From assembly GCF_023159225.1 (NCBI RefSeq), contig NC_063168.1, positions 39,855,562 through 39,919,561 of the forward strand: a stretch of 64,000 nt of DNA, given 5' to 3'. Shown in pieces: positions 9,396-20,736 of this stretch. The position numbers and the translations under genes are program-made. Numbering within the stretch: the first letter of the stretch is position 1; every line of letters starts with the position of its first letter. The DNA is from Perognathus longimembris pacificus. Lineage: Eukaryota; Chordata; Mammalia; Rodentia; Heteromyidae. The notes beneath the pieces are model-generated. The model was given only the letters and a program-made list of their open reading frames with translations. It was not told the DNA's origin and made no database searches.

Positions 9396-10337
9396 TAAGT
9401 TATCTAAGTGGTAAAATCTGAAGTATTATGGCAACTCATCTAATCTAAGAGGTTGAAAGGAAATCAAATAATAAATCTGTTCAGGAATTCTACATACACA
9501 GATATTCTACACAATAAAAGACATTTATTCAAAGTGCCAGGTACATGCACATATTTTCACTATTCATAAGTAAATATCCAACAGAGATTTTTTTTCAAAA
9601 GAGAGAGACAATACTACATAAAAATCAGAGGCTTATAAACAAATCTGCTCTTTGCTGAACACATCATCCTACAATACAGAACAATGTGGTAGATCTATGG
9701 AACTTGCCAGTGCACCAGCCCTTCATCAGTACTCTGGAACCAGAGCCATAGTATTATATGTGGGCATTCACAAAGGCCACTGAAGACTATTTCATTCTCT
9801 GCAGAGAAGATTACTGTGCAGATTGGCAAAAGATAACAAATGCTTTTTATCACTGAATTAAGCCAAGAGCAAAGCGCTGAGCTCACATTTCTGGGCCATA
9901 AATATCTATCTACACAATGTGTATGTTCCAGATAACAGGAGGATGAAAAAAATTGATAGCTTTAAGTCATTTGTCAATTTTCTCAGAATATCCCATTGCA
10001 ATAACACTAGAAAGATGAAGATGCTCTTTGTATCTACATCTGTAAGTGGGAGCAGGTGGAGTTCCTGATCACTTGCTCTGTGTTATTGCAATAATTGTTC
10101 CCATTTGGACAGTGTTTATGGGGCTGGCAACAAGGGCAGATCTCACTGTCCATACCTTTTCCAGCCAAGGTATCCAGAAGGGAATAGGGGAAAAAGGCAA
10201 ACTCCTGGTTCCCTGGGCCAAAGACACCAACACCAATGATAGCATTAAATTTGACTTCTGGGTACTATATAAATAACTGTTAGCATAAAAGGGAGATGGT
10301 CAAAAGGGAAGCTGATTTGTACAAACCCAATTGTCTC

Positions 10338-10579
10338 AGACTCTGGCTTAAAAGGAGTGCATTTTCATGAAGTTGAATGATAAAAAGTTTACAGCAAAGG
10401 ATTATGTGTATACACACGTAGATATAACAAGGTAAGAAAAGAAGTAGGGAGATATGCCAGACTCTGGCTGAAAAGGAGCGTGTTTTCATGAAGCTGAATG
10501 ATAAAAAGTTTATAGCAAGGGATTATGTGTATACACACACAGATATAACAAGGTAAGAAAAGAAGTAGGGAGATATGCC
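10338..10579. repeat. 121-bp tandem duplication
   Basis: Two adjacent 121-bp units, 10,338-10,458 and 10,459-10,579, both starting AGACTCTGGCT and ending GGGAGATATGCC. By eye they differ at about nine positions, all base changes with no length difference. The unit matches no repeat family I know. Confidence 0.92.
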
Positions 10580-10646
10580 AGTATAGTCATAGATCCAGAT
10601 CCAGGACATCATCTCCTGGGCATTTAAAAAACCAAAAGGAAAAAAA

Positions 10647-10853
10647 TATGGCCTAGTGGCAAGAGTGCCTGTCTCATATACATGAGGCCCTGGGTTTGAT
10701 TCCCCAGCACCACATATACAGAAAATGGCCAGAAGTGGCGCTGTGGCTCAAGTGGTAGAGTGCTAGCCTTGAGCAAAAAGAAGCCAGGGACAGTGCTCAG
10801 GCCCTGAGTCCAAGCCCCAGGACTGGCAAAAAAAAAAAAAAAAAAAAAAAAAA
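10647..10853 (+). repeat. IDL-Geo dimeric SINE (5' end slightly shortened)
   Basis: It begins at TATGGCCTAGTGGCAAG, lacking the usual GGGGCTGGGGA start, then runs through the complete dimer to a long A tail. Geo half of the GAGTCCAAG type. I could not identify a clean target-site duplication. Confidence 0.88.
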
Positions 10854-12727
10854 GAAACTAAATCCTAGACCAAACTTTCCTCCACATTTTGAGTGGAAAT
10901 TACATAGGACCAAAATCCCTGGGTATAACTGACTCTAACTTTTGACAAGTAGAAAATAAAAGATCATTAAAAGACCTACTAGGACCCACTACTTCCTGTG
11001 ATTTCATTGGGTAGGGCTATCACTTCATCCACTCACTTTTTCCACCACATCCTATATATGAATCTGTATTACATGAATCTGTAACTAGATTTCTCAAGGC
11101 TTCCTTCTTGTTTTCCCCTCTGCTTGGTCGGATTATTTCTCAAATTCTACCTTGGCATCATCTTATTAACTTTTCCTTTAAAATCAGGAACATGAGATTC
11201 CACCAATCCTCTGGGTCAAAGGACATGGCCTGAGGTTAGAACACATCACTAATGGTACTTCAAGGGAACCTCCTCGTGACACAACAAATGTCAGTGTGTG
11301 GAAGGCACTGTTCAGCCTAGAAGTGCTGTATCTTTTCACTCTCTCTCTGTGCACAAGACCAACTGGTACTCAGTATAGCAAAACATATTCTTTATGGTTT
11401 ATTTATGAGCCCACTATCTTGGGACACAACCATCTCTTTTAGGTGAACATCCTTTTCAAGTGGCTTATTTGTGTCCACATGGCATTCGGAAGAGGCACTC
11501 TGGCCTTCAGCCTGTCTGGCTCTAGGCAAATCCCCTTGAGAACAAGATTTGTCAATGTGGCACTTTAAGCTGATAGACCTTAAGCTATGGTTAGGGGCCT
11601 TCCTTCTTAAGCTTTATCTACTGGAGCATATAGCAAAACTCACAGTACGACAGTACTTTAATGGACACACAAGATAGCTCTTTTGTCACTGAAGATTTCA
11701 CATAGCTGCCATCAAAGCTGTAATTCTTTTAATATCCAGCCATACTTCTGTATCTAAGGCATTTATAACTGGAGCTACATTTTTCATAGACAAAGTATCC
11801 CTATACCCCCTACCCCCAAAGTCCCTGCAGCTTCTTGCGGATGTCCCCACTTCATTTTTGTCTCCAAGGGCATTAATTCTAATACCTCAGAGAGGACTAA
11901 GTTGCGCTCCACTTCTCTGGAAGACAGAGAAATACGATGTGCTCAAGAACCCACACCATGTGGAAGCAGCTAGATGCTTCTCCAATTAGCTTGCAGAGAC
12001 TGCTGTTGTGGCCAACTTTAGTTTTCAAAATTTGTTTATCCATGTTATCAGGGAAACATGAGATAGTATAGGAATCATGAGATTAATACTACATGTTAAA
12101 ACCAGGTGTCTGAAATCGAGATTCCCATTCTTGGTCTATTAGACATATATGTAAGAAAGTTGAAAAGTTGATCCTACATGAAAAAAATCTAATTTATATT
12201 TTTAAAATCTTTGCTTCTTAATTGGTAGCCAGTTTTAATTCTTGTTATTGCTTTCCTCCCACATAGTTTTAATGTACACTGTACATTAAAATAACACTAA
12301 ACACTTTTAGGTTACAGAATATTTTGAGGTATCACTGTCCAGTAGAAACTTCTACAAAGATGGAAAAGTTCTTTGTTTATGTGATTCAATATGGTTATAG
12401 CTGGCCATATATTGGCAAATGATCACTTAAACTATAGCTGTGTGATGGAGGAGCTATGTTTTCAATTTTAATTAGTTCAAAATAGTGGCTAGTGGTGCTA
12501 TAATGGAAGTACAGTCCTATTCTCTAGTACTCTAGATTACAGTGATCTAGTTCTTTTAAATGGCAAGTGGTAAGGTAAAACTGACAAAGTCCCCTATCTT
12601 CTACCTTTGATCTATTGAATCAGTGATAAAATTTCTGGCTTCATTAATTTTGTATTTCAAGAGATTTTCAATGCCAAATTGATGCCACAAAATAAAACCA
12701 CAAGAGGAGGGACTGGAGGCAACATAC

Positions 12728-12818
12728 CTCTTGACAATCTTGGAGGAATTTCTGAAGATCCCTGTTGTCCTTCAATCTCATCAGAAGTTCACTGGCTGCC
12801 TCACGATTCTTCCTGTGT
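12728..12818 (-). CDS. SPTBN1: SPTBN1 exon, residues ~1256-1286 (repeats 9-10 boundary)
   Basis: A 91-nt exon encoding the last base of a split arginine codon plus 30 codons, HRKNREAASELLMRL to QKFLQDCQE. Acceptor TTTCACAG|ACACAG, donor GAG|GTATGT. It joins the end of repeat 9 to repeat 10. Isolated in intron: over 5 kb separate it from either neighbour. Not a multiple of three, so skipping would shift the frame. Confidence 0.95.
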
Positions 12819-12876
12819 CTGTGAAAGTAGTAACCAAAATACATATTTTTAAACCACATAATGTATAAGCCACGAT

Positions 12877-12918
12877 CTCTCCTGAGTTTCTATACATCTC
12901 TCCTGAGTTTCTATACAT
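12877..12918. repeat. 21-bp tandem duplication
   Basis: CTCTCCTGAGTTTCTATACAT occurs twice in immediate succession (12,877-12,897 and 12,898-12,918) without mismatch. A small, probably recent slippage or repair duplication about 60 bp upstream of the exon at 12,728-12,818. Confidence 0.93.
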
Positions 12919-14460
12919 GTTGAAAAGAATTTGCTTAGTTCTCAATCATATGCAGAAGGCAAGATGAACAAGAGATTCTAGAATCCTCCAGATAAGCAGG
13001 CCTCGTACTACAGAAATGAAACATGTGTTCAAACTACATAATCTGCATACAATTGGAGATTCCTAAACTAGTACTGGGGAAATGATCTGAGCATAAACTT
13101 GAGTCCCCATTTTCAGCTCTAAACAAATTTGAAAATCACCAAGAAACTTATAACTGGGAACAAGGCCAAGAAAACATATACAAAATCATGTAACTGGCTT
13201 TTAAATGAATTTCTATCTTGAGAAGTCAACAAAAACAACAGAAAACCTCCAAAATAAAAATTTTTAGACCTGTGACATTACACACACTCAATTTTACCCT
13301 TTCCTTTATGGGAGGGTAGGCAGGGTTTACAGAAGCGAAAGTATAAAACCTTAAATTAAAAAAAAAAAAAGATTTGCAAGTTTCTTGTCCAACTTACTGA
13401 ACAGAAATGGAAAATGAGGTGCTGGCTCCCTAGCTTGCACATTTCCTTGATGGAAAATTTCCTCCTGGTATACCCTTAGAAACAGTGAGGAGCAGCAGTG
13501 CTGTGGTGGGAAAAGGACCATAATGCAATGAGGGGAGCTGTGCTACAGTGAAGACCAAGAGAAGAGGTTCTGTTGTGGAGACATGTCTCTGGTCACCTGT
13601 GTACCATGTTCAGAGTATTGAGAGTGACAAAGGCAGAGTACAAGCAGGGGAAGCAGGGTTTTAATTCTCATTCTCTCAAAATAATTTCTCACTGAGGGTG
13701 TTTAGGGGAGTAAGTTGTGGAGGTAGCATGATCCTCTATCCTTGCCAGCTCCTAAGGCAGAAGTGAGGAAAAGGACAACATAGTACACCCACAAAGCTGC
13801 CAGAGAGCAGCTCAGGGAACATGCTACTAACGGAGGGCTGCAGCATTTTCCCCAGAAGAAAGGTCTGGCAGTGATGCCACATGTCACCCAGGCCCTCAGC
13901 ATGTGCTGATGGTTGCCATCCATCATCTCCCTGCCTGGAGAAGCATAGGGAAAGCCCCTACCCACTCTTATGTCTCCTGCAGCTACCAATCCAGCAGAAC
14001 TATTATGACGTTACAAACGGAAAACAGTATGGCCATGTCTATATTAAGATACCTAAAAGGACTTCCCAATTGTTTTAAGTTGAAAAGGGTTCCTATAGTT
14101 TCCCATAGAATAAGAAATTATAACAAGCTTAGGCCACTTAGGCAAAATGCAAATGTAGAAAAAAAAATAATGAAAAGCCTTTATATATGTTAAATGCTAT
14201 GCAACTTCAAGATACAGATTAGAAGAAAAAATGCTAACATAGTATATACTAGAGATGGGATTAAAGATAGGATTAAAAAATAATAAAGGCTAAAGACACT
14301 TTTGTCACTGCTCTCTTTCATCAGAAGCCACAAAACCAAGTAAAACTTCAATAAATTAAGACTGAAAGGGATTAGTCACCTAAAACTATGGGTGGGTAAG
14401 GAATGACAAGAAAATTTCTTAGAAGTCCCCTATCCTCAATTTTCAGCCCCATTTTTATGG

Positions 14461-14527
14461 GGAAGGAAGGAAGGAAGGAAGGAAGGAAGGAAGGAAGGAA
14501 GGAAGGAAGGAAGGAAGGAAGGAAGGA
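14461..14527. repeat. (GGAA)n microsatellite
   Basis: About 16 uninterrupted GGAA units, then GGAGCGAGC. Arrays of GGAA are general ETS-factor binding sequence, but nothing here shows regulatory use. Confidence 0.98.
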
Positions 14528-16140
14528 GCGAGCAAATCATCAGCAGGGAAGTAATTTGAGTTGGTAAAATTCAGGAACCTCCCTCTAGCCAAAGGCCCAC
14601 AGTAAGATTCCATTGCCTTCATCTGGCATCTCAAAAAAGTGCTACAAATGGCAAGGAAGAACCAGATACTAGAAGTTAGGACAAGACCTGCATCCTAGCA
14701 TATGAGGAAATCATGGCAATGAAAACAACTTCAAATACCGTCTAAAACATTTCTTAAGGAAAATGACCAGACAAAACCTCAATGTTATTTCTTGGTATAA
14801 TGAAGTTTCACACAAGCTCAGCATATGAAATCTTTTTCTCAATAGAGGGACTATGACAAGGGGAGAAGGGAAGCTCCTAAATGACACCACTCAATGGGCA
14901 GGCATGATGCTGGCGTTGGCTCTAGGAGTCAGCCAGCCATGTAGGCAGCAGAGACTGTTGCTGACTCAGAGAATGCTCAAAAAGATTGAGTGTGGCTTAG
15001 TGACTGGCCAGTGGCAAAGAGTGGTACTCAAGGGGAAGTCTCTCATATTTAGATCACTAACTCAGTTGCAGGGAAAGACTGGAGAAGAACTTTCTAAAAC
15101 ACATCTTGTTTTTACAGTCCCAGAGTGCTCTTTGGGATGAGATCCTCTTGCTTCCTGTCCCCATAAGGAAGCCCAAAAGCTTCCTTATCACACAAAAGCA
15201 GATATAGAACTGGGTATTCTGCTTCCTCTGAGGAGAAAAGACCCTCAGTTCTGCCTCATGGAAGAAAAGTAGGTAACACTCTTGGCTCTCCAAGGACTGG
15301 ACTGTGACTGGGATTTCCCTTTTAGTCAAGAGGCTCCCTCCCATATTCATTCCCCCAGGCATGCTGTTGGGACAGCAGACTGGTTTTTTAAGGCTATTTG
15401 TGCTCTGTCTACAGTTAGCAAGAGGCAGAAATCTTACTTTGGTTCCTTTTTATTTTTCCCCACTAAACTCAGAGGTACCGTGGTACTTAATGAGAGTGTG
15501 TCACGACCAGTTACGAGACTAGCTTCACTACAGAATCAGACTTTTTGGGTAAGAAAATTCAAGGTGGGAGGTTTAGTTGCTAGGTTAGCTGTGTCCCTCC
15601 AACACTTGGAACTCGGATAGAAGGATCCTCTAGGATTAGTTCCACACCTGGAGGCTTCTGAGGATATTACAATAAAACCAGAATTCAGATAATACTAGCT
15701 AAGATTTAAAAAAGTAATCATCCTGATGGCTACCCAACAGAAAGCACTTCTCTCATCTTTATCAATAGTTTAGGATCCTCTTTTCATTTGCTTTTTAACA
15801 TTCAGTGCTCTTAAGGAAGTCTTGGAACTCTAAGAGCCCAGGCTCTCAGTCAAGGTTAAACCACAACTGAGGACTGCTGAAAGGCTCTCCTTATCTAGTA
15901 GTCACCATCCTGACCACCTGCTTTCCAATAGCTCCCAACATCCTCACACAGCTGCAGCATGGGGAGCCACATAAACCCAGGAAGCAACAAAGCAGCTGCA
16001 CACTGGTGTGAGTGCATGTGTTTCAGGGCCAACCCTATGTTGAGGAAACCAGCTGTATGTAGGCATCTAAACTGGAGGAACAAGTATCATATTCACAACA
16101 ATGAGAGGCCAGAGGAAAAAAATAGAATTTTCTCTAGGTT

Positions 16141-16400
16141 AAGAAATGTTCAATTCTGGGGCTGGGGATATGGCCTAGTGGCAAGAGAGCTTGCCTCGTA
16201 TACATGAGGCCCTGGGTTCAATTCCCCAGCACCACATATAAAGAAAACGGCCAGAAGTGGCGCTGTGGCTCAAGTGGCAGAGTGCTAGCCTTGAGCAAAA
16301 GGAAGCCAAGGACAGTGCTCAGGCCCTTAGTTCAAGGCCCAGGACTGGCCAAAAAAACAAAAAAAAAAGAAAGAAAGAAAGAAAGAAATGTTCAATTCTG
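16141..16400 (+). repeat. IDL-Geo dimeric SINE with 18-bp target-site duplication
   Basis: The dimer (16,159-16,382) has a GAAA-repeat tail. The perfect direct repeat AAGAAATGTTCAATTCTG lies at 16,141-16,158 and 16,383-16,400. Geo half of the GTTCAAG type. Confidence 0.94.
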
Positions 16401-16430
16401 GCTTCTCACACTTATTTAAAAAGCAAGGTA

Positions 16431-16538
16431 GCACCCAGGCAGCAGTGGCTCATGCTTACAATCCTAGCTACTCAGGAGACTTAGATCTGAGTACTGAAGT
16501 TCAAAGATAGTCCAGGCAGGAAAGTCTTATCAACAATT

Positions 16539-16598
<60 letters not shown>

Positions 16599-16728
16599 GG
16601 AGAGAGGGAAGGAAGGGGGGGAGTGGGAAATGGACTTGTGGTTCAAGTGGTAGAGCACTAGCCTTGAACAAAACAAACAGGGACAGCATCTCGGCCCTGA
16701 GTTCAAGCCCCAGGACTGGCACAAAAAA
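16431..16728 (+). repeat. B1-Geo composite SINE interrupted by a (CA)27 microsatellite
   Basis: B1-like left half (GGCAGCAGTGGCTCATGC, CTACTCAGGAG, CAGGCAGGAAAGTC) and Geo right half (GTGGTTCAAGTGGTAGAGCA, GAGTTCAAGCCCC). The linker that normally reads AATTAACCACC is replaced by 27 CA units at 16,542-16,595 and a purine run, so the microsatellite expanded inside the SINE. Confidence 0.85.
16542..16595. repeat. (CA)27 microsatellite
   Basis: Fifty-four bases of uninterrupted CA inside the linker of a B1-Geo SINE, followed by GAGGGAGAGAGGG. Likely polymorphic. Confidence 0.99.
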
Positions 16729-17661
16729 GGGGCACAAATTTAGTAAAAGTTATGCTATACTCTATGGAACTATCCTTAGAACGTATCGTTTAAGTTGTGA
16801 ATTACTGTTCAAAGAAAGACTAGAAATGCTAATGAAATCAATATATATGGGAACAAGAGTAATTCTCCTTCTCAACCTATATTTTATTTCAAGTTGACCT
16901 ATGCTACAGTGCTAAAGGAGACTTTCAAGATGTGGCTTGCCAAGGCAAGCTCCCAGCAAGCAGTTCTTCCTTTTGAATTGAAGCTTTGATACTAGTTTTA
17001 CAATGAGCCCAAAGCCAACCTAAACTGTAACCAGAGAGGACTGGTTAGAAGAGAGGCTACCCCCAGAACTAGTCCATACTGGGGCATACAAACTCGAAAC
17101 CAATCTGACCTCCCAACTTAGGCAATCAGGATAGGGTTAAGAGTTAGGGTCAAATGGAGTATACTGGTTTACTGATCTTCCAGCTAGGGAGGAAATCTTT
17201 GAGAAGAGAAAGCAATAAGGAAAAATAATTTTTTTTAAATTTTAAATAAAAATGAAGAAAAGAAAGAATAATAATCAGGTCTTGGGAGTGTTCTAACAGA
17301 AGAAAATGGTTCTTTCTTTCATCATGAGAAAGATCTCATGACAGTATTATGCAAGCCAATTTTCTAAGATAATGTTTCTCTGTGACTCTGCCAGGTATTC
17401 AAAACAAGCAAATCTCATCGTCCTTCACTCTTTACTGGCAGGCTTCAGAAAAGTCACACATGGATGAAGGCAAATGTGGCTTGAGCCTGGAAAAATCTGG
17501 CTTTCATCAGTGACATGCACTGATGGCTTAAACCAGATCACTACTCAGCCTTATGACTCACTGCTTGAAGATTAGCTTGGCTTTGCAGGCTTGCTTTTCT
17601 GTGGTGAACACCAGTGCATCTCTCTCTTTGTGTGTGTATTGGGGTGGGGGTGTGGGGGGGG

Positions 17662-17853
17662 GCATCCTGGGGCAACTCAGAGCCTGGATGCTATCCCTGA
17701 ACTTTTGCATTGAAGGCTAGTGCTCTACCACTTCTGGTCTTTTTGGTGATTAACCGGAGATAAGAGTCTCATAGACATTCCTGTCGAGACTCTCCTCAGA
17801 TCTCAGCCTCCTGTGTAGCTAGGATTACAGGCATGAGCCACTGATGCCTCAGT
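17662..17853 (-). repeat. B1-Geo composite SINE, degraded
   Basis: Minus-strand copy. It shows a shortened Geo part (GGCTAGTGCTCTACCACTTC), the linker TTAACCGGAGATAAGAGTCTC and the B1-like part ending GGATTACAGGCATGAGCCAC. A G-rich run replaces the expected poly-T end. Confidence 0.75.
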
Positions 17854-18054
17854 GCATGTCTTTTAAAAACCATATCCTAAGACAGGCACGCACTGCTCAT
17901 TCGTTTTCTGTGTAAGTAGATGACATTTGCTTAGTGTCCACATTCTGCCCGTTGGGAAACCTACACTATCATCTTCACTGTCTAAGAGCCAATAACGCAC
18001 AAGCTAGAGAGTCCCAAGGTGTGAGATTCCCTTCAAAGCTTCAGAAAAATTTAC

Positions 18055-18257
18055 CTGTCATCAATGGAGTCCACTTTCTCTTGGATGCGATCTGAGTTGA
18101 TGTTCCCATCGCTTACCAGCCTCCGGCCAGTCTCCACAACAGCATTGATCTTCTCCTCATTGGCATCCATGGTAGTCATGAAGTCCTCTTGCTTTTTAAT
18201 AGCTGCTTCAGCTCCTTCCAGGGTAGTGGGCATTTCAGTATGAGCCAAAACATACTC
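18055..18257 (-). CDS. SPTBN1: SPTBN1 exon, residues ~1189-1256 (repeat 9)
   Basis: A 203-nt exon encoding EYVLAHTEMPTTLEG to KVDSIDD plus two bases of an arginine codon. Acceptor CATAATCAG|GAGTAT, donor GACAG|GTAAAT (phase 2). It covers most of spectrin repeat 9. The polypyrimidine tract upstream of the acceptor is good (CCTCCTCTTTCATAATCAG). Confidence 0.96.
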
Positions 18258-18958
18258 CTGATTATGAAAGAGGAGGGGGAAAAAAAGAATCATGGTGCTG
18301 TGATATATTAACAAAAGAACTCTTATTCCTTATGCTCTGTTTCCATGTAACATGCTTCAGAACACTTGTTTTGTTGCACTGACATGAAATAAACTGAATC
18401 AAATAAAAAGCTGAGATGCAAAAAATCAGAGTGGCATGTCTGAATTAACTATATTTCTCCAAGTGGTTAAATAAAAAAAAATCATTCTTCTCACAGTAAG
18501 AAAAATAATGGAATCTTTGTGTGCCAGCCACAAGGGTCCTGTTTTGCTCATGAAGACAATGGCAGCACACCATGCAAACTCTGCCTTTTAAGATAGACTC
18601 TATCTTCTTTTTCTAATCTCTTCCTCGAGTGTCCTTGATCCCTGAGCAAGGACAAGCCATTTGGTCCAACAACAACAACAAAAGTTCCCACTATACCCAT
18701 TGAATTAGACTTTTACAGAATGTTTTCAATCAAACTACTATGAAGAAATACATGAACTTAAAAGGTCTTTAACAGTAACTGAAATGGAAATTTCAGAAAT
18801 CTTCAATGCTTATCTCATACTTTGTGATAAGAGTTCAGTGATTTAAGAGTCAGGAAAAAACAACAACAAATCCTATGGTAACTTCACACTGGCATGGTTG
18901 CAAAGAGCGGCCTTAGATTACTTCAACAGAAAGGAAGGGAAAGGCAGTGACACTTTAC
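18258..18958. other. Intron, no recognisable content
   Basis: Intron of 701 bp, AT-rich, without a repeat or gene that I recognise. Confidence 0.8.
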
Positions 18959-19715
18959 CTGGTTGTTAAGAAAGGCTTCGGCTTGCTTCGTGTCCCGAAG
19001 GAACTGCTGGTAGGCGTGGGACTGGGAGAGGAGGTTTTGCCTGTTCTCCCACATTTTGTGGAGCTCATTCCATCCGGTGTCCAAGGCCTGTAGCCGCTGG
19101 CGCAGAAACATGTACTGGGCATCGGTCTGTCCCTGGGTGACCATCTCACCCATGTCCCTCATCTTCTGGTAGTCCTCCTCGTAGTTGTCAATCTCGTTTT
19201 TTATATTTTCATGCTGTGTGAGAAGCTTCTCGGCTTCGGTCAGGGTATTGGGCATGTCCTCGGAGGCGATGGCTGTTTGGGTCCTGGAGAGCCACGACTG
19301 GAAGTCATCCAAGTCCCGCAGGAACTGCTGCAGCTTGCTGGCTTCTCCTAGGGAAGCCTCTCGGTTCTTCAGGGTGGTCTTCATCTCCTCCCACACGTCA
19401 CTGATCTCGGCCAGCCGAGACAGGATTGCCTGAGCCTGGTCGGGGTGCTCAGACTCGAGCTTCTCTGCCTCCTTCTGCAGGTCACTCAGCTTTGCCTCGA
19501 TGGCCACTAAGTCTCGCTCCATGCCGGTCAGCTTCCGCTGCAGGGCCATGACTCCAGCCAGGTCATTGCCTAGGTCCTGGGTAGATTCAATAACTTTGGT
19601 CTTTTCTCGAATCCAAGATTTGGTTTCATTGCACTCAAGATGGTAGTTCTGGATACTCAGGGCAGACAGAAGAGCATCCTTCTTCCTGTCAACCAGTTCT
19701 CTGAACTGACTCCAC
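18959..19715 (-). CDS. SPTBN1: SPTBN1 large exon, residues ~936-1188 (end of repeat 6 to repeat 9)
   Basis: A 757-nt exon: one base finishing a split arginine codon, then 252 codons from WSQFRELVDRKKDALL to QAEAFLNNQ. Acceptor CTCACAG|GTGGAG, donor CAG|GTAAAG. It encodes the end of repeat 6, repeats 7 and 8, and the start of repeat 9 as one uninterrupted coding block. Conserved W residues recur (SWIREK, VWEEMK, SWLSRT, GWNELHKMW). It is notably GC-rich compared with the introns around it. Confidence 0.97.
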
Positions 19716-20499
19716 CTGTGAGTGTAGAGAGAAGCATGAACAGGGGAGACCGAATTCATGGTTGGATACTAAATGAACAGTGATGGTTAAGGTTACCTAG
19801 TTTTCCCCCTCCTCCTTTCCTTGGACTATATGCTTTTTGGAAAACCATCTCAGTAAATTGATATGATAGAACTGGTTAGGGGATGTTTGACCCTAAGACA
19901 CATGTGTAAATAGATCTAACACAGTTTTAACACATCTGTCCCATACCATCCATTAATCCAAAGCTCCTATACACTCCCTACTCATCTCCAAGCTCATCCT
20001 AAGGAACATTTCTTAAACCCAAAGGGACAAGCAACTCTCCTTACTAAGGCCAATTGTCCTCACTACTCAAACATGGTTCAAGAGAAAGCTATAGACTGAG
20101 ACAAAGGTCTACCCTAACAATTGGGACTTGCATGGGAAAACTAGATCCCAAACATTCTAGACTCTTGGTCCAGAAATCATTTAGAGGGGACAGCTCAGGT
20201 GCATGTTTCTTTCACCATGCTGGGTATAGGCCACACCAAGACCTCAGCTTCAGTAAGGGGAGGGGTAGGTACTGGGTTGACAAGGCTCATCCTCCTTTGC
20301 TGAATGATGTCACTCCTCCTCCAGAACTATGTCTGGAAAAAGGAGGATGAAGACATGTGGAAAGGCAGGTATCAATGTTCTGACATCAGTGCTGCAATGA
20401 CCAGGTACAGGAAATTTTCCGGACGGGGAGACTCAAGAGAATGACCTTACTCTCTCCAGCCTCACACACAGGCAGCTGGCACACTGCTGTCTTGCTTAC
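19716..20499. other. Intron, no recognisable content
   Basis: Intron of 784 bp between the repeat-6 exons. I see no SINE and no second gene; the open frame at 20,054-20,350 (plus) resembles nothing known to me. Confidence 0.8.
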
Positions 20500-20637
20500 C
20501 TTGTGTTGAGCTTGTCCTGTTGGGCTTTGATTTCCTTCTCACTGGGATGGCCGCTGTGCATCAGCTGACGTGCAATCTGGTTTACAACTGCAACCCGGGA
20601 AGCCTGGTTGTTCATTTCTGGTTCGAGGCTCTCAAAT
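20500..20637 (-). CDS. SPTBN1: SPTBN1 exon, residues ~890-936 (repeat 6)
   Basis: A 138-nt exon encoding the last base of an arginine codon, FESLEPEMNNQASRV to QQDKLNT, and two bases of the next arginine codon. Acceptor TTATTTTCAG|ATTTGA, donor ACAAG|GTAAGC (phase 2 at both ends). It is the middle of repeat 6. Because both phases are 2, skipping keeps the frame. Confidence 0.96.
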
Positions 20638-20736
20638 CTGAAAATAACAATTCAACAGAGGAGTGACTCTCACGGCCACAGGTGGTCATGGGTGTTGGTC
20701 AGCACCCTCAGGCCCTGGGCAGCAATTCCCACTTAC

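Larger units (their letters stand above)
7495..12727. other. Large intron with three IDL-Geo SINEs and a 121-bp tandem duplication
   Basis: Intron of 5,233 bp. It holds IDL-Geo copies at 7,935, 9,164 and 10,647 and a two-unit tandem duplication at 10,338-10,579. The spans 8,165-9,148 and 10,860-12,727 look unique. A few short open frames there match no family I recognise. Confidence 0.8.
12819..18054. other. Large intron with SINEs and microsatellites
   Basis: Intron of 5,236 bp. Contents: a 21-bp tandem repeat (12,877-12,918), a (GGAA)n microsatellite, an IDL-Geo copy, a B1-Geo copy with a (CA)27 tract, and an antisense B1-Geo copy. The span 14,530-16,140 has open frames but nothing I recognise. 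Confidence 0.8.

Noticed and set aside
9198..9398. Open frames reading PPIHEALGS... KWQSASLEQKEA...
   Set aside because: The same peptide recurs at 16,204-16,419, 41,847, 60,294 and 62,016: it is the translation of the IDL-Geo SINE, not a gene.
14853..15620. Cluster of open frames on both strands (95-112 residues)
   Set aside because: No domain, no codon bias, mutually overlapping; considered as a possible retrocopy but no poly(A) tail or direct repeats were found.
16530..16737. Open frames with alternating Cys-Val
   Set aside because: Translation artefact of the (CA)27 microsatellite inside a SINE.
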